From Bog-473 sp963836605 (GTDB lineage Bacteria; Actinomycetota; Acidimicrobiia; Acidimicrobiales; RAAP-2), in NCBI GenBank assembly GCA_963836605.1, contig CAWIKB010000011.1, forward strand, positions 834,400 through 898,399: 64,000 nt of DNA. The letters run 5' to 3'. The position numbers and the translations under genes were made by a program. The notes beneath the pieces are model-generated. The model had not been told where the DNA came from and did no database searches. It saw only the letters and a program-made list of their open reading frames with translations. How positions within the stretch are numbered: position 1 is the stretch's first letter; each line of letters begins with the position of its first letter. Of this stretch, positions 8,144-16,066 are shown piece after piece.

Positions 8144-9279
8144 GCGGCACCACCGGCGCGCCCCACCCAGTCGGCCGGCGCGCGGATCTCGTCCAGGGTG
8201 GGCAGCCATTCGGGTCCGCGCCAGACCCGGGCCAGCAATTCGGGGCCACCGGCCGCTTCCACCGCCTCGACGAACTTCTCCCCTTCGGCGTACTGGCGCA
8301 TCTTGGCCTCGAGGCCCAGCAGCCGCGAGACGAACTTCCCCATGCCGCGGGGATGGGCCCGCCGATCGTGGAGCACCTTGGAGAAGCGGGCGGCCCCGGG
8401 GACCTCGCCGGCCCCGGCCCGGTCCATCACCACGTCGCCGTGGCCCTCCAGCAAGCTCATCATCCCCGAGATCTGGGAGATGGCCGCACGCTGTTCGGGA
8501 CTGGCCAACATCCCCGCCACCCCCGACTCGCGCCACGGTGCATTGCCGGCGCGTACTTCGGTGGCCACCCGGCGGATGGTCTCGAGCAGATCGTGGGGGT
8601 CTGCCTGCAACGGTTCGAGCACCTGGCCCACCAGGGAGACGAAGTGGTCGCGCAGCCACGGCACGGCGGTGAACTGCATGCGGTGCGTCACCTCGTGCAG
8701 GGCCAGCCAGAGGCGGAACTCACCGGTGGCGAAGCCGTAACGCTCCTCGATCGCCACCACGTTGGGACCGACATAGGAGACGAGGTCCTGGTCGCCCGGG
8801 TCCTCGTCGGTGATGAGCAGGTCGTACTGGCCCAGCACCCGGGTGGCCATGTAGGCGAGCATGAGGCCGAGCTGGGTCCCGGTCACGACCCGGCCCACAG
8901 CCAGAGCCTGCTTCCCGAGGATCGGGCCATCCTCGCTCTCCCGCACCACGAGCGCCGAGCCGATCAGGCGCTCCATGGAGCGGACGTTGGCGGCGGCCCA
9001 CCCGGACCGGTCCGTCACCTTGGCCCGGGCCGGCCCGTGGGCGGAACGCAGGCCGGTGGCCTCCCCGACCAGGACCTCGGCCCGGGCGGTCAACTCGTCG
9101 AATTGGGCCTGCAACGGAGGCGAGCGGTAGGTGGCGGGTGCGGGCTTGAGGATCAGGGCGCCGGCAGCCACCTTCCGGGCCACTTCCCAGTCCACCATGC
9201 TCGGCGCCGACGTTCCAGGCGTCCCGAGCTCGGCGCTACTCGGCGCGGTCGTGCCTTCCGCCGGAGGTGCGCCGCCCAT
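8140..9279 (-). CDS. zinc-dependent metalloprotease-like protein (zincin, F420-associated family)
   Basis: 379 residues from ATG 9279. The zincin signature HEVTH lies in RLWLALHEVTHRMQF, embedded in a large helical protein; relatives in actinobacteria are annotated as zinc-dependent metalloproteases or 'coenzyme F420 biosynthesis associated' proteins. Substrate unknown. The frame extends upstream over rsrA, but ATG 9279 lies 8 bp after the rsrA stop and is the sensible start. It overlaps the tilS-hpt TTG by 4 bp. Placement between the redox sigma pair and tilS recurs in actinobacteria as far as I recall; no function follows from that. Confidence 0.75.
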   Translation of the reverse strand: MGGAPPAEGTTAPSSAELGTPGTSAPSMVDWEVARKVAAGALILKPAPATYRSPPLQAQFDELTARAEVLVGEATGLRSAHGPARAKVTDRSGWAAANVRSMERLIGSALVVRESEDGPILGKQALAVGRVVTGTQLGLMLAYMATRVLGQYDLLITDEDPGDQDLVSYVGPNVVAIEERYGFATGEFRLWLALHEVTHRMQFTAVPWLRDHFVSLVGQVLEPLQADPHDLLETIRRVATEVRAGNAPWRESGVAGMLASPEQRAAISQISGMMSLLEGHGDVVMDRAGAGEVPGAARFSKVLHDRRAHPRGMGKFVSRLLGLEAKMRQYAEGEKFVEAVEAAGGPELLARVWRGPEWLPTLDEIRAPADWVGRAGGAA

Positions 9280-9287
9280 GGCCGGCC

Positions 9288-9587
9288 TCAGCGCTCGCCG
9301 TCGTGCTGGCGACTCTCTTCGTCGATGGCCTCGGCGATCCGCGCCATCAGGCTCTCGGGAACGTGGTCCTTGCAACGGTTGGCGATGACCTGGCGCAGCT
9401 CGGCTTCGAATTCCACCGCCCCACCACAGGGCGCACAGAAGTTCAGGTGGTCGGCGATCTGGGACCGCCGTTCGTCGGTCAGCTCCCCGTCGAGGTAGTG
9501 GTACAGCTGGTGCACCGCCTCGTCGCAGTCCACCGTCGTCCCGAAGAGGGCACGTGATCCCTCGTTCGCCCCAGTCGCCTCAGCCAT
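9288..9587 (-). CDS. rsrA: RsrA-like zinc anti-sigma factor
   Basis: 99 residues with the zinc-binding anti-sigma (ZAS) arrangement: a Cys near residue 21 and the HxxxCxxC motif in DHLNFCAPCGG. Known role in the family: under reducing conditions it binds and holds the adjacent SigR-type sigma; oxidation forms a disulfide, expels zinc and frees sigma, which induces thiol homeostasis genes (mycothiol, thioredoxin). A strong Shine-Dalgarno (AGGAGGTG) precedes ATG 9587. It lies 16 bp downstream of the sigma gene, the usual order. Confidence 0.88.
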   Translation of the reverse strand: MAEATGANEGSRALFGTTVDCDEAVHQLYHYLDGELTDERRSQIADHLNFCAPCGGAVEFEAELRQVIANRCKDHVPESLMARIAEAIDEESRQHDGER

Positions 9588-9603
9588 CCGCGCACCTCCT
9601 CAT

Positions 9604-10188
9604 TCAGTCCGCCGTCATTCCCGATGTGCTCCCCACCAGACCGCGAGCGGTCGCCAGCTCGTACAACGCCTTCTGCAACGACCTTCTTCCCCGGTGGATC
9701 CGGCTCATCACGGTGCCGATTGGCACATCGGTGATGTCCGCAATCTCCTTGTAACTGAATCCCTCCACATCGGCCAGTAGGACCGCCATCCGGAAGTTCT
9801 CCGGGAGCGCCTCCAGGGCGGACTTCACATCGTCGTCGGTGAAGCGGTCCAGGGCCTCGTCCTCGGCGCTCCGGCCGGGCTCGCTGCCTCCCGTGCTGGG
9901 CAGGCGGCGGTAGAGGTAGAGATCCTCGACGTCCTCGACATCGGTCACCTCGGGCCGGCGCTTGGCGGCTCGATACGTGTTGATGTACGTGTTGGTCAGG
10001 ATCCGGTAGAGCCAGGCCCGCAGATTCGTTCCCTCCTCGAAGGACCCGTAGGAGCGGTACGCCTTGAGGTAGGTCTCCTGGACCAGGTCCTCGGCATCGG
10101 CGCTGTTGCGGGTCATGCGCAGGGCGGCGCTGTAGAGCCCGGGCATGTGCTCCATGGCGACTTCGGTGAAGTGCGCCCGGTCAGCCAT
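9604..10188 (-). CDS. sigR: ECF sigma factor, SigR/SigH type
   Basis: 194 residues. Region 2: GLYSAALRMTRNSADAEDLVQETYLKAY and NLRAWLYRILTNTYINTYR; region 4: LPENFRMAVLLADVEGFSYKEIADITDVPIGTVMSRIHRGR. The RsrA-like partner directly downstream supports SigR/SigH identity, the thiol-oxidative-stress sigma of actinobacteria. ATG 10188 is preferred over the in-frame GTG two codons earlier. The intergenic space towards the divergent P450 is 73 bp; I could not find a clear GGGAAT...GTT autoregulatory promoter in it. Confidence 0.9.
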   Translation of the reverse strand: MADRAHFTEVAMEHMPGLYSAALRMTRNSADAEDLVQETYLKAYRSYGSFEEGTNLRAWLYRILTNTYINTYRAAKRRPEVTDVEDVEDLYLYRRLPSTGGSEPGRSAEDEALDRFTDDDVKSALEALPENFRMAVLLADVEGFSYKEIADITDVPIGTVMSRIHRGRRSLQKALYELATARGLVGSTSGMTAD

Positions 10189-10261
10189 TCGCACACCCTA
10201 CCGTCGGGATATCGTGAGCACCGTTTCGCCTGGCCGGGCGATTGGACCGAAGGAGCGACCA

Positions 10262-11479
10262 GTGACCCTCGCACCCGAACAACTAGGGATCGACTTGCTG
10301 GACGGCGCCTTCTACGGGCGCGAGCCCCACGACGCCTACGCCTGGATGCGGGCCCATGCCCCCGTCTACTACGACCCGGCGAACGACCTGTGGGCCGCGG
10401 CCAGCTACGCCGCCGTGAAGGCGGCCTCGGTCGATACCGAGGCGTTCTCGAGCGCCCAGGGCATCCGGCCGAAATTTCCCCAGTTGCCGATGATGATCGA
10501 CTTCGACGCCCCCGAGCACGTGCGCCGCCGTCGCCTGGTGTCCGAGGGCTTCACCCCCAAGCGCGTCCGGGCCATGGAGGACAACCTGCGCGCGGTCTGT
10601 GACGCCCTCATCGACGCGGTCTGCGAGAAGGGCAGCTGCGACTTCGTGGCCGACATCGCCGCCCCCCTCCCCATCATCGTCATCGGCGACATGCTCGGCG
10701 TGGCCCCCGCGGACCGGGACGACCTCCTCCGATGGTCCGACGACATGCTCAAGGCCCTCGGCTCGCCCGACCCGTCGCTCATGGACGCCTCGGCCACCGC
10801 CTTCGTCGAGTACACCGACTACATCCACCCCGTCTTCGACGACCGGCGTGGCCGCGGCGCCACCGATGACCTGGTGGGGATCTTGTGCCACGCCGAGATC
10901 GACGGCGACTCGCTCGATGACGCCTCCCTCGTCCACGAGACCCTGCTCATCCTCATCGGTGGCGACGAGACCACCCGCCACGTGATCAGCGGCGGGATGG
11001 AGGAGCTTCTGGTGCATCCCGACCAGATGGCGGAGCTGGGCGCCGAGCCGGGCCTCATGGCGGGTGCGGTGGAGGAGATGCTGCGCTGGGTCTCACCGAT
11101 CAAGAACATGGCCCGCACGGCCACCCGGGACGTGGAGCTCGAGGGTGCCACCATCTCCGCCGGCCAGGAGATCATCTTGCTGTACCCCTCGGCCAACCGC
11201 GACGGCGCTGTCTTCGAGAACCCCGACCACTTCGACATCCGTCGCTCGCCCAACCCGCACATGGCCTTCGGCTTCGGGGCCCACTTCTGCCTGGGGAACC
11301 AGTTGGCCCGGCTCGAGCTCAAGGTCATGGTGGAGCGGCTCCTGGCCCGCCTGCCCGATCTCCACCTGACGGTCGATCGCCACGCGCTCCCGCGACGTGC
11401 GGCCAACTTCATCAGCGGCATTGAGGCCATGCCCGTCGCCTTCACGCCCACGTCCCCCGTGGGGGCCGGCGTCCGGTGA
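10262..11479 (+). CDS. cytochrome P450, CYP142-like
   Basis: 405 residues. GTG 10262 is chosen because AAGGAG lies 6 bases upstream and the protein core begins immediately. Seen: I-helix LLILIGGDETTRHVISGG, the ExxR helix EEMLRWVSPIKNMAR, and the haem loop FGFGAHFCLGNQLARLEL with the Cys ligand. The I-helix, the ExxR region and the C-terminal ANFISGIEAMPVAFTP closely recall mycobacterial CYP142, a cholesterol C26/C27 hydroxylase. Together with the SDR and MaoC genes next door, a role in sterol or steroid side-chain oxidation is likely. It is coupled to the SDR gene through a GTGA overlap. The redox partner is not in the window. Confidence 0.88.
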   Translation: MTLAPEQLGIDLLDGAFYGREPHDAYAWMRAHAPVYYDPANDLWAAASYAAVKAASVDTEAFSSAQGIRPKFPQLPMMIDFDAPEHVRRRRLVSEGFTPKRVRAMEDNLRAVCDALIDAVCEKGSCDFVADIAAPLPIIVIGDMLGVAPADRDDLLRWSDDMLKALGSPDPSLMDASATAFVEYTDYIHPVFDDRRGRGATDDLVGILCHAEIDGDSLDDASLVHETLLILIGGDETTRHVISGGMEELLVHPDQMAELGAEPGLMAGAVEEMLRWVSPIKNMARTATRDVELEGATISAGQEIILLYPSANRDGAVFENPDHFDIRRSPNPHMAFGFGAHFCLGNQLARLELKVMVERLLARLPDLHLTVDRHALPRRAANFISGIEAMPVAFTPTSPVGAGVR

Positions 11480-12288
11480 CCGCACCCCGCGACGACATCG
11501 GCGGCTGGTCCGTCCTGGTGACCGGGGGCGGGAGCGGCATCGGCCTGGCGACGGCCGAGCGGCTGGCCGGCGACGGGGCCCACGTGACGATCTGCGGTCG
11601 CACCGAACAGAAGCTGGTCGACGCAGTCGCCCGGATCGAAAAGGCCGCCACCGGTGGAGCCACGGTCTCGTACCTCGTGGCCGACGTCACCGTCGAGGAG
11701 CAGGTCGTGGCCGCGGTCGAGGCGACGACCAGGGCCACCGGCCGCATCGACGGGCTCTTCGCCTGCGCCGGGGGTTCGCTGCACCTGGGCCCGGTGCTCG
11801 AGGCCGACATGGCGTCGGTCCGCGCCACCATCGACCTCAACCTGATGAGCTCGGTGATCTGCGTCAAGCAGGCCGGCGCGGCCTTCCGCGCCGCGGACAC
11901 GCCGGGGTCCATTGTGCTCATGTCGTCCGGCGCCGGACGCTTTCCCCACCCGCACCTCTGGGCCTACGGCGTGGCCAAGGCCGGGATCTGCTTCCTCTGC
12001 GAGACCGCTGCCGAGGAGCTGGGGCCCCTGGGCATCCGGGTCAACGCGGTGGCGCCCGGGATCATTGACGACGAGCTCATGTCGTTCATCACCAGCGGGG
12101 GGCCGCTGCTCGACGACTATCTGGCCCAGATGCCCCTGGGCCGGGTGGGTACCACCGAAGATGTGGCCGGCGCGGTGCGCTATCTCATCGGCCCGGGGTC
12201 ATCGTTCGTCACCGGCGAGACCCTCGGCATCGACGGAGGCCACCACCTGCGCCGCGGCGCCGACTACTCGCTGCTCTTCGGCGGCTGA
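11476..12288 (+). CDS. short-chain dehydrogenase/reductase
   Basis: 270 residues, classical SDR. Cofactor motif TGGGSGIGLATAERL, NAG-like ACAGGS, catalytic Ser in LMSSGAGRF and YxxxK as YGVAK, with the C-terminal GETLGIDGGHHLRRG. NAD(P)-dependent alcohol or beta-hydroxyacyl oxidation is expected. It starts at the GTG overlapping the P450 stop, so the two are co-translated, suggesting it acts on a P450 product or on a 3-hydroxyacyl-CoA in the same pathway. Substrate inferred only from context. Confidence 0.88.
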   Translation: MTAPRDDIGGWSVLVTGGGSGIGLATAERLAGDGAHVTICGRTEQKLVDAVARIEKAATGGATVSYLVADVTVEEQVVAAVEATTRATGRIDGLFACAGGSLHLGPVLEADMASVRATIDLNLMSSVICVKQAGAAFRAADTPGSIVLMSSGAGRFPHPHLWAYGVAKAGICFLCETAAEELGPLGIRVNAVAPGIIDDELMSFITSGGPLLDDYLAQMPLGRVGTTEDVAGAVRYLIGPGSSFVTGETLGIDGGHHLRRGADYSLLFGG

Positions 12289-12321
12289 GCCGCGGTTGGG
12301 CTGCGGTTCCAGCCGCCTGCG

Positions 12322-13215
12322 TCAGCCCGCCGTGCGCAACAGCCCCCCGTCGATGACCACCTCGCCCCGCTGGGTCTCGGTGCGGAACCGGTAGGCCCCG
12401 GCCGACTCGTGGCCCACGTCCCACACCGAGATCGAGAGGGTGTCGCCCGGCATCGTCGGTCGGGAGAAGCGGGCCCGCATCGATCCGAAACGGGACGGCT
12501 CCGACCCGCAGACCAGGTGGAGCAACCCACGGCCGGTGAAGCCGTAGGTGCAGAGCCCGTGGAGGATGGGCCGATCGAAGCCGGCTCGCTTGGCGAAGGT
12601 CGGGTCCGAGTGCAGGGGATTGCGATCACCGCTGAGCCGGTAGAGCAGGGCCTGGTCGGCCCGGGTGGCGTAACTCACCACCTCATCGGCCTCACACGAC
12701 GGGAGAGGTTGACTCGCCAACGCGCTGTCGTCGTCGCCCTCGGGTCCCCGCGGCCCACCGAAACCGCCCGCCTCGCGGATGAAGAGTCCGGTCCGCGTCG
12801 AGAACACGGGAGCACCCGTCGTGGCATCGACCGATTCGCTCTCGAGGACGACCAGGCCCGCCGACCCTTTGTCGTACATCCCGGCCACCGTCGTGGTGAT
12901 GAAGGTGGTGCCTTCGGCGGGTATCTCTCCGTGCAGGGTGATCGCCTGCTCGCCGTGCACCAGCTTGGTCATGTCGATGTCGCCCAGATCGGCCATCATC
13001 CGACCGCCCCCGCCCTGTCCCACAATCGTGGCGAACGTGGGCAACACCTTCTGGGGATGGCCGGCCGAGTTCTCCGTGGTGAAATCGAGCTCGAACCCGG
13101 TGGGGTCGAGCGCGCCCGCACCCACCCCCAGCGCGTAGAGCAGCGCATCCCTGTGGTCCCACGACCGCTCACTGGGCTCCGACGTCGTGCCAACTGCCTC
13201 GAGATTCAGTCCCAT
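12322..13215 (-). CDS. MaoC-family enoyl-CoA hydratase (double hotdog)
   Basis: 297 residues with two hotdog halves. The N-terminal half contains ALLYALGVGAGALDP and KVLPTFATIVG, the C-terminal half the hydratase-2 motif YRLSGDRNPLHSDPTFAKRAGFDRPILHGLCTYG, whose Asp and His are catalytic. Actinobacterial relatives hydrate (24E)-enoyl-CoA intermediates of cholesterol side chains or medium-chain enoyl-CoAs. Convergent with the P450-SDR pair and divergent from the MerR regulator, so it may be regulated with them. Start ATG 13215. Confidence 0.88.
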   Translation of the reverse strand: MGLNLEAVGTTSEPSERSWDHRDALLYALGVGAGALDPTGFELDFTTENSAGHPQKVLPTFATIVGQGGGGRMMADLGDIDMTKLVHGEQAITLHGEIPAEGTTFITTTVAGMYDKGSAGLVVLESESVDATTGAPVFSTRTGLFIREAGGFGGPRGPEGDDDSALASQPLPSCEADEVVSYATRADQALLYRLSGDRNPLHSDPTFAKRAGFDRPILHGLCTYGFTGRGLLHLVCGSEPSRFGSMRARFSRPTMPGDTLSISVWDVGHESAGAYRFRTETQRGEVVIDGGLLRTAG

Positions 13216-13246
13216 GCTGTGCCTTCCTCCAATATCTGACGTCTGA

Positions 13247-13271
13247 TTATGTTACGTTAATTTATGTTACG
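13247..13271. promoter_or_regulatory. direct repeat TTATGTTACG in the maoC/merR divergent promoter
   Basis: The 64-bp gap between the MaoC gene and the MerR-type gene holds two identical 10-mers, TTATGTTACG, at 13247-13256 and 13262-13271, 15 bp apart start to start. The stretch is AT-rich in a GC-rich genome. It may be the operator of the adjacent MerR-like protein or of a TetR/KstR-like sterol regulator. Binding is inferred from position alone. Confidence 0.45.
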
Positions 13272-13279
13272 CTTGTCAA

Positions 13280-13783
13280 GTGGCACACCCCACACCCTCG
13301 GATGCCGACGGGCTGACCGTCGATGCCTTGGCCGCCGCCGCCGGGACGACGACCCGCTCCATTCGCTCGTTGCAAACGCTCGGCCTCCTGCCCCGTCCCG
13401 ACCTTCGTGGCCGAACCGGTGTGTACCGTTCGCACCACCTCCGGCGACTCCAGGCCGTCCTCCATCTGCAGTCCCTGGGCTTCTCGCTGCAGTCATTGTC
13501 GCTTCTCTTCGCCGCACACGAGCGGGGCGAGTCTCTCGGCGTCGTGCTCGGAGTGGCCGACGGCGACGTCACGAAACGCGTCGGGATGGACCGGGACACC
13601 GGCGGGGCGGCCGGCGGGGCGGCCGGCGGGGCCGCCGACGAGACAACCGACGAGGCCGAGCTGTACGGGTTCAGTGACCTCCAACAAGACCCGTCCCGGC
13701 GGCGTGGTCGGGGCCGGGTCAGGGGTCGACCCCTGCTGTCCGTCGTCCCGACCACCGTCTGGGACGAGACACAGGCCTCCTGA
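13280..13783 (+). CDS. MerR-family transcriptional regulator
   Basis: 167 residues, GTG start. The N-terminal winged HTH reads VDALAAAAGTTTRSIRSLQTLGLLPRPDLRGRTGVYRSHHLRRLQ, i.e. the MerR DNA-binding layout, followed by a short helix SLGFSLQSLSLLFAA. The C-terminal part is low complexity, with three GGAA repeats (about residues 109-120) encoded by a 12-bp tandem repeat near 13598-13633, and no cysteine set for metal sensing. Ligand unknown. Divergent from the hydratase gene with the TTATGTTACG repeats between them, so control of the steroid genes is plausible. Confidence 0.75.
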   Translation: MAHPTPSDADGLTVDALAAAAGTTTRSIRSLQTLGLLPRPDLRGRTGVYRSHHLRRLQAVLHLQSLGFSLQSLSLLFAAHERGESLGVVLGVADGDVTKRVGMDRDTGGAAGGAAGGAADETTDEAELYGFSDLQQDPSRRRGRGRVRGRPLLSVVPTTVWDETQAS

Positions 13784-13820
13784 ACCCCGCACCGGCCAAG
13801 GCTCACTAGCGTGAGCCTTC

Positions 13821-14623
13821 GTGGGCCCCGGACGCGACGTGTCGTTACTGCAGTGGTCCGAAGCAACGGCATTCGATGCGGCCGTGGCGGTGACCACCCG
13901 GCACGGCGGTGTCTCCGAGGGCCCGTACGCCTCGTTGAACCTGGGACTCCACGTCGGCGACGAACCGCAGCGGGTGTGCGCCAACCGGGAACGGGCGGCG
14001 CGGGCGTTCGGCACCGACCTCGGGGCCATGGTCTTCGCCGAACAGGTGCACGGCGCCGGGGTCACCGTGGTCGGCCCGGCGGAACGAGGCCGGGGGCGCG
14101 GCACCGTGACGACGCGATCGCGGCCACCGACGTCCTCATCACCGCCTCGCCGGGGACCGTGGTCGTCATTCTCGTGGCCGACTGTGTCCCGCTGGCCCTG
14201 ATCGATCCCGAAGCGCGGGTTCTCGCCGCGGTCCACGCCGGCTGGCGCGGTACGGCAGCGGGCACCATTTCCCGGGCCCTCGAGGCCATGGGCCGCCAGG
14301 GCGCGCGGCCCGAACGGACCCGGGCGTTCCTGGGCCCCGCCGTGGCGCCGGAGCACTACCAGGTCGGCGAATCGGTGCGACGCGCACTGGCCTCGGCGAT
14401 CGCGCCGCATGATCTCGGGCCGGATGTGGCGCTCGCCGACGGACCGGACCACTGGTTGGTCGATCTGGAGGCGGCCAATCGCCAGCAGCTCGTCCTGTCC
14501 GGAGTCGGCCCGACCCGCATCTTCAGCTGCGACAGGTCCACCGACAGCGATGACTTCTTCAGCCATCGAGCCGCCCAGCCCTGTGGCCGGTTCGCCCTGA
14601 TGGCGCAGCTCCTGAGCTCGTGA
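13821..14623 (+). CDS. pgeF: peptidoglycan editing factor / laccase-domain protein (YfiH), frameshifted
   Basis: Multicopper-polyphenol-oxidase-fold protein. The N-terminal half reads in one frame (VAVTTRHGGVSEGPYASLNL, FAEQVHGAGVTVV) and the rest in another (DDAIAATDVLITASPG, ADCVPLALID, AVHAGWRGTAAGTI, HWLVDLEAANRQQL). The frames meet at a run of five G at 14092-14096; one more G would restore ERGRGARHRDDAIA, the expected family sequence. In E. coli YfiH/PgeF prevents L-Ser from replacing L-Ala at stem-peptide position 1. It precedes murL and murD2, which act at position 2. Two in-frame GTGs (13821 and 13839) are possible starts. Probably intact in the organism. Confidence 0.75.
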
Positions 14624-14707
14624 GCGCATGACCTCCGGCGAGCCGGCCGTAGCATGGCCTGACCGCTTTTCCCGCCGGTTTTCCCGGCGGGCGGCCCCTC
14701 TCACCTG

Positions 14708-16066
14708 ATGCCATCCCCCCACCAACGAGCCGAGCGCTTCCACTACGACGGCTACACCATCGATCCCGGCAAGGGCGAGATCCGCTGCCGCTATTCGACC
14801 GGGCGGCACACCTTCACCGAGCGCTACGAGTTCGGTCCCGGCGGCCAGTGGGACGATCCGGCCACCGACGCCGCAGCCCGCCTGCTCTACCTCCTGGCCG
14901 GCGTTTCGTACTACAAGACCGGCGCCGCACCGGTCATCGACCTGGGGCCCATTGCGTCCACCGCCGACGAGCGGGCTCTCTTGCAGCGGTACTACCGGCA
15001 CGGTCTGGGGGAGTTCGCCTACCGCAACGGGCTCGACCTGCGCGACCTCGCCGTCGAGGGACCTGATGCGCCGCCCGCCCGCGCCCGTGACTACGTTCCG
15101 GACCCGGGACGCCCGCTGATCCCCTTCGGCGGAGGTATTGATTCCATCGTGACGGTCGATTCGATCGCTGCCGCCTCGGACGCGGCGCTCTTCATCGTCC
15201 ATCCGCCGGGCGACCACTTCGGCGCCATCGAGCAGGCCGCCTCGGTGACCACGCTGCCCATCGTCCGAGCCGTGCGCGAGATCGATCCACTGGTCCGCCG
15301 CTCGGCCGAGCTCGGCTTCCTCAACGGACACGTGCCGATCACCGCGGTGATCTCGACGGCCGCCGTCGTGGCCGCCGTGCTGGGTCGGCGTGACGCCGTG
15401 GTGCTCTCCAACGAGTGGTCGGCCTCGGTCCCGACCCTCCTCCACGCCGGTGAACCGGTCAATCACCAGTGGTCAAAGGGCATCGAGTTCGAGCGGGACC
15501 TCGCTCACCTCGTGACCGCGTCCCTCGGCCCGCGCCTCTCGGTGTTCTCCTACCTTCGGCCCCGCTCCGAACTCTGGGTGGCGCAACAGTTCGCCGGCCT
15601 CACCAATTTCCACGATGTCTTCCGAAGTTGTAATCGGTCCTTCCATCAGGATCCCAGAGAGCGTCTGCAGCAGTGGTGCGGAACCTGCGACAAGTGCTGC
15701 TTCATCGATCTCATCCTGGCGCCCTTCCTGCCCGCGGCTTCCCTGCGTCGCATCTTCGCGGACCGCGAGCCTCTCGAGAACCCCGAACTGCGGCACCGCT
15801 TCGGGACCCTGCTCGGGCTGGCCCCCGATACCAGGCCTTTCGAGTGTGTCGGCGACATTGACGAGTGCCGCGCCGCCGTGGCCCTGGCTGGCGCGCGTCC
15901 CGATCGCCGTGACACGCCGATGTTGCGCCAATTGGCGGACGAAGTCGCGGCGTCGGAAGCAGCCAGAGCGAACGGTCCGGGACCGGACCGGCCGCTTTCG
16001 CTGCTCCAACCGACCGGTCCGCACTACATTCCCGAGCGATATGCGCCACCCGATCTCCTGGACTGA
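14708..16066 (+). CDS. murL: UDP-N-acetylmuramoyl-L-alanyl-L-glutamate epimerase
   Basis: 452 residues. It carries an ATP-binding PP-loop-like PFGGGIDSIVTVDSI at about residues 138-152 and a Cys-rich segment QQWCGTCDKCCFIDL near 318-332, matching the MurL family first characterised in Xanthomonas. MurL epimerises the terminal L-Glu of UDP-MurNAc-L-Ala-L-Glu to D-Glu in an ATP-dependent reaction, by-passing glutamate racemase and canonical MurD. The next gene, overlapping it by 26 bp, is a MurD homologue that would supply the substrate, which strongly supports the call. ATG 14708; no strong Shine-Dalgarno. Confidence 0.85.
   Translation: MPSPHQRAERFHYDGYTIDPGKGEIRCRYSTGRHTFTERYEFGPGGQWDDPATDAAARLLYLLAGVSYYKTGAAPVIDLGPIASTADERALLQRYYRHGLGEFAYRNGLDLRDLAVEGPDAPPARARDYVPDPGRPLIPFGGGIDSIVTVDSIAAASDAALFIVHPPGDHFGAIEQAASVTTLPIVRAVREIDPLVRRSAELGFLNGHVPITAVISTAAVVAAVLGRRDAVVLSNEWSASVPTLLHAGEPVNHQWSKGIEFERDLAHLVTASLGPRLSVFSYLRPRSELWVAQQFAGLTNFHDVFRSCNRSFHQDPRERLQQWCGTCDKCCFIDLILAPFLPAASLRRIFADREPLENPELRHRFGTLLGLAPDTRPFECVGDIDECRAAVALAGARPDRRDTPMLRQLADEVAASEAARANGPGPDRPLSLLQPTGPHYIPERYAPPDLLD

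Noticed and set aside
15615..16040. Extended N-terminus of MurD2
   Set aside because: This stretch is murL read in another frame; Met at 16041 begins the Mur ligase fold.
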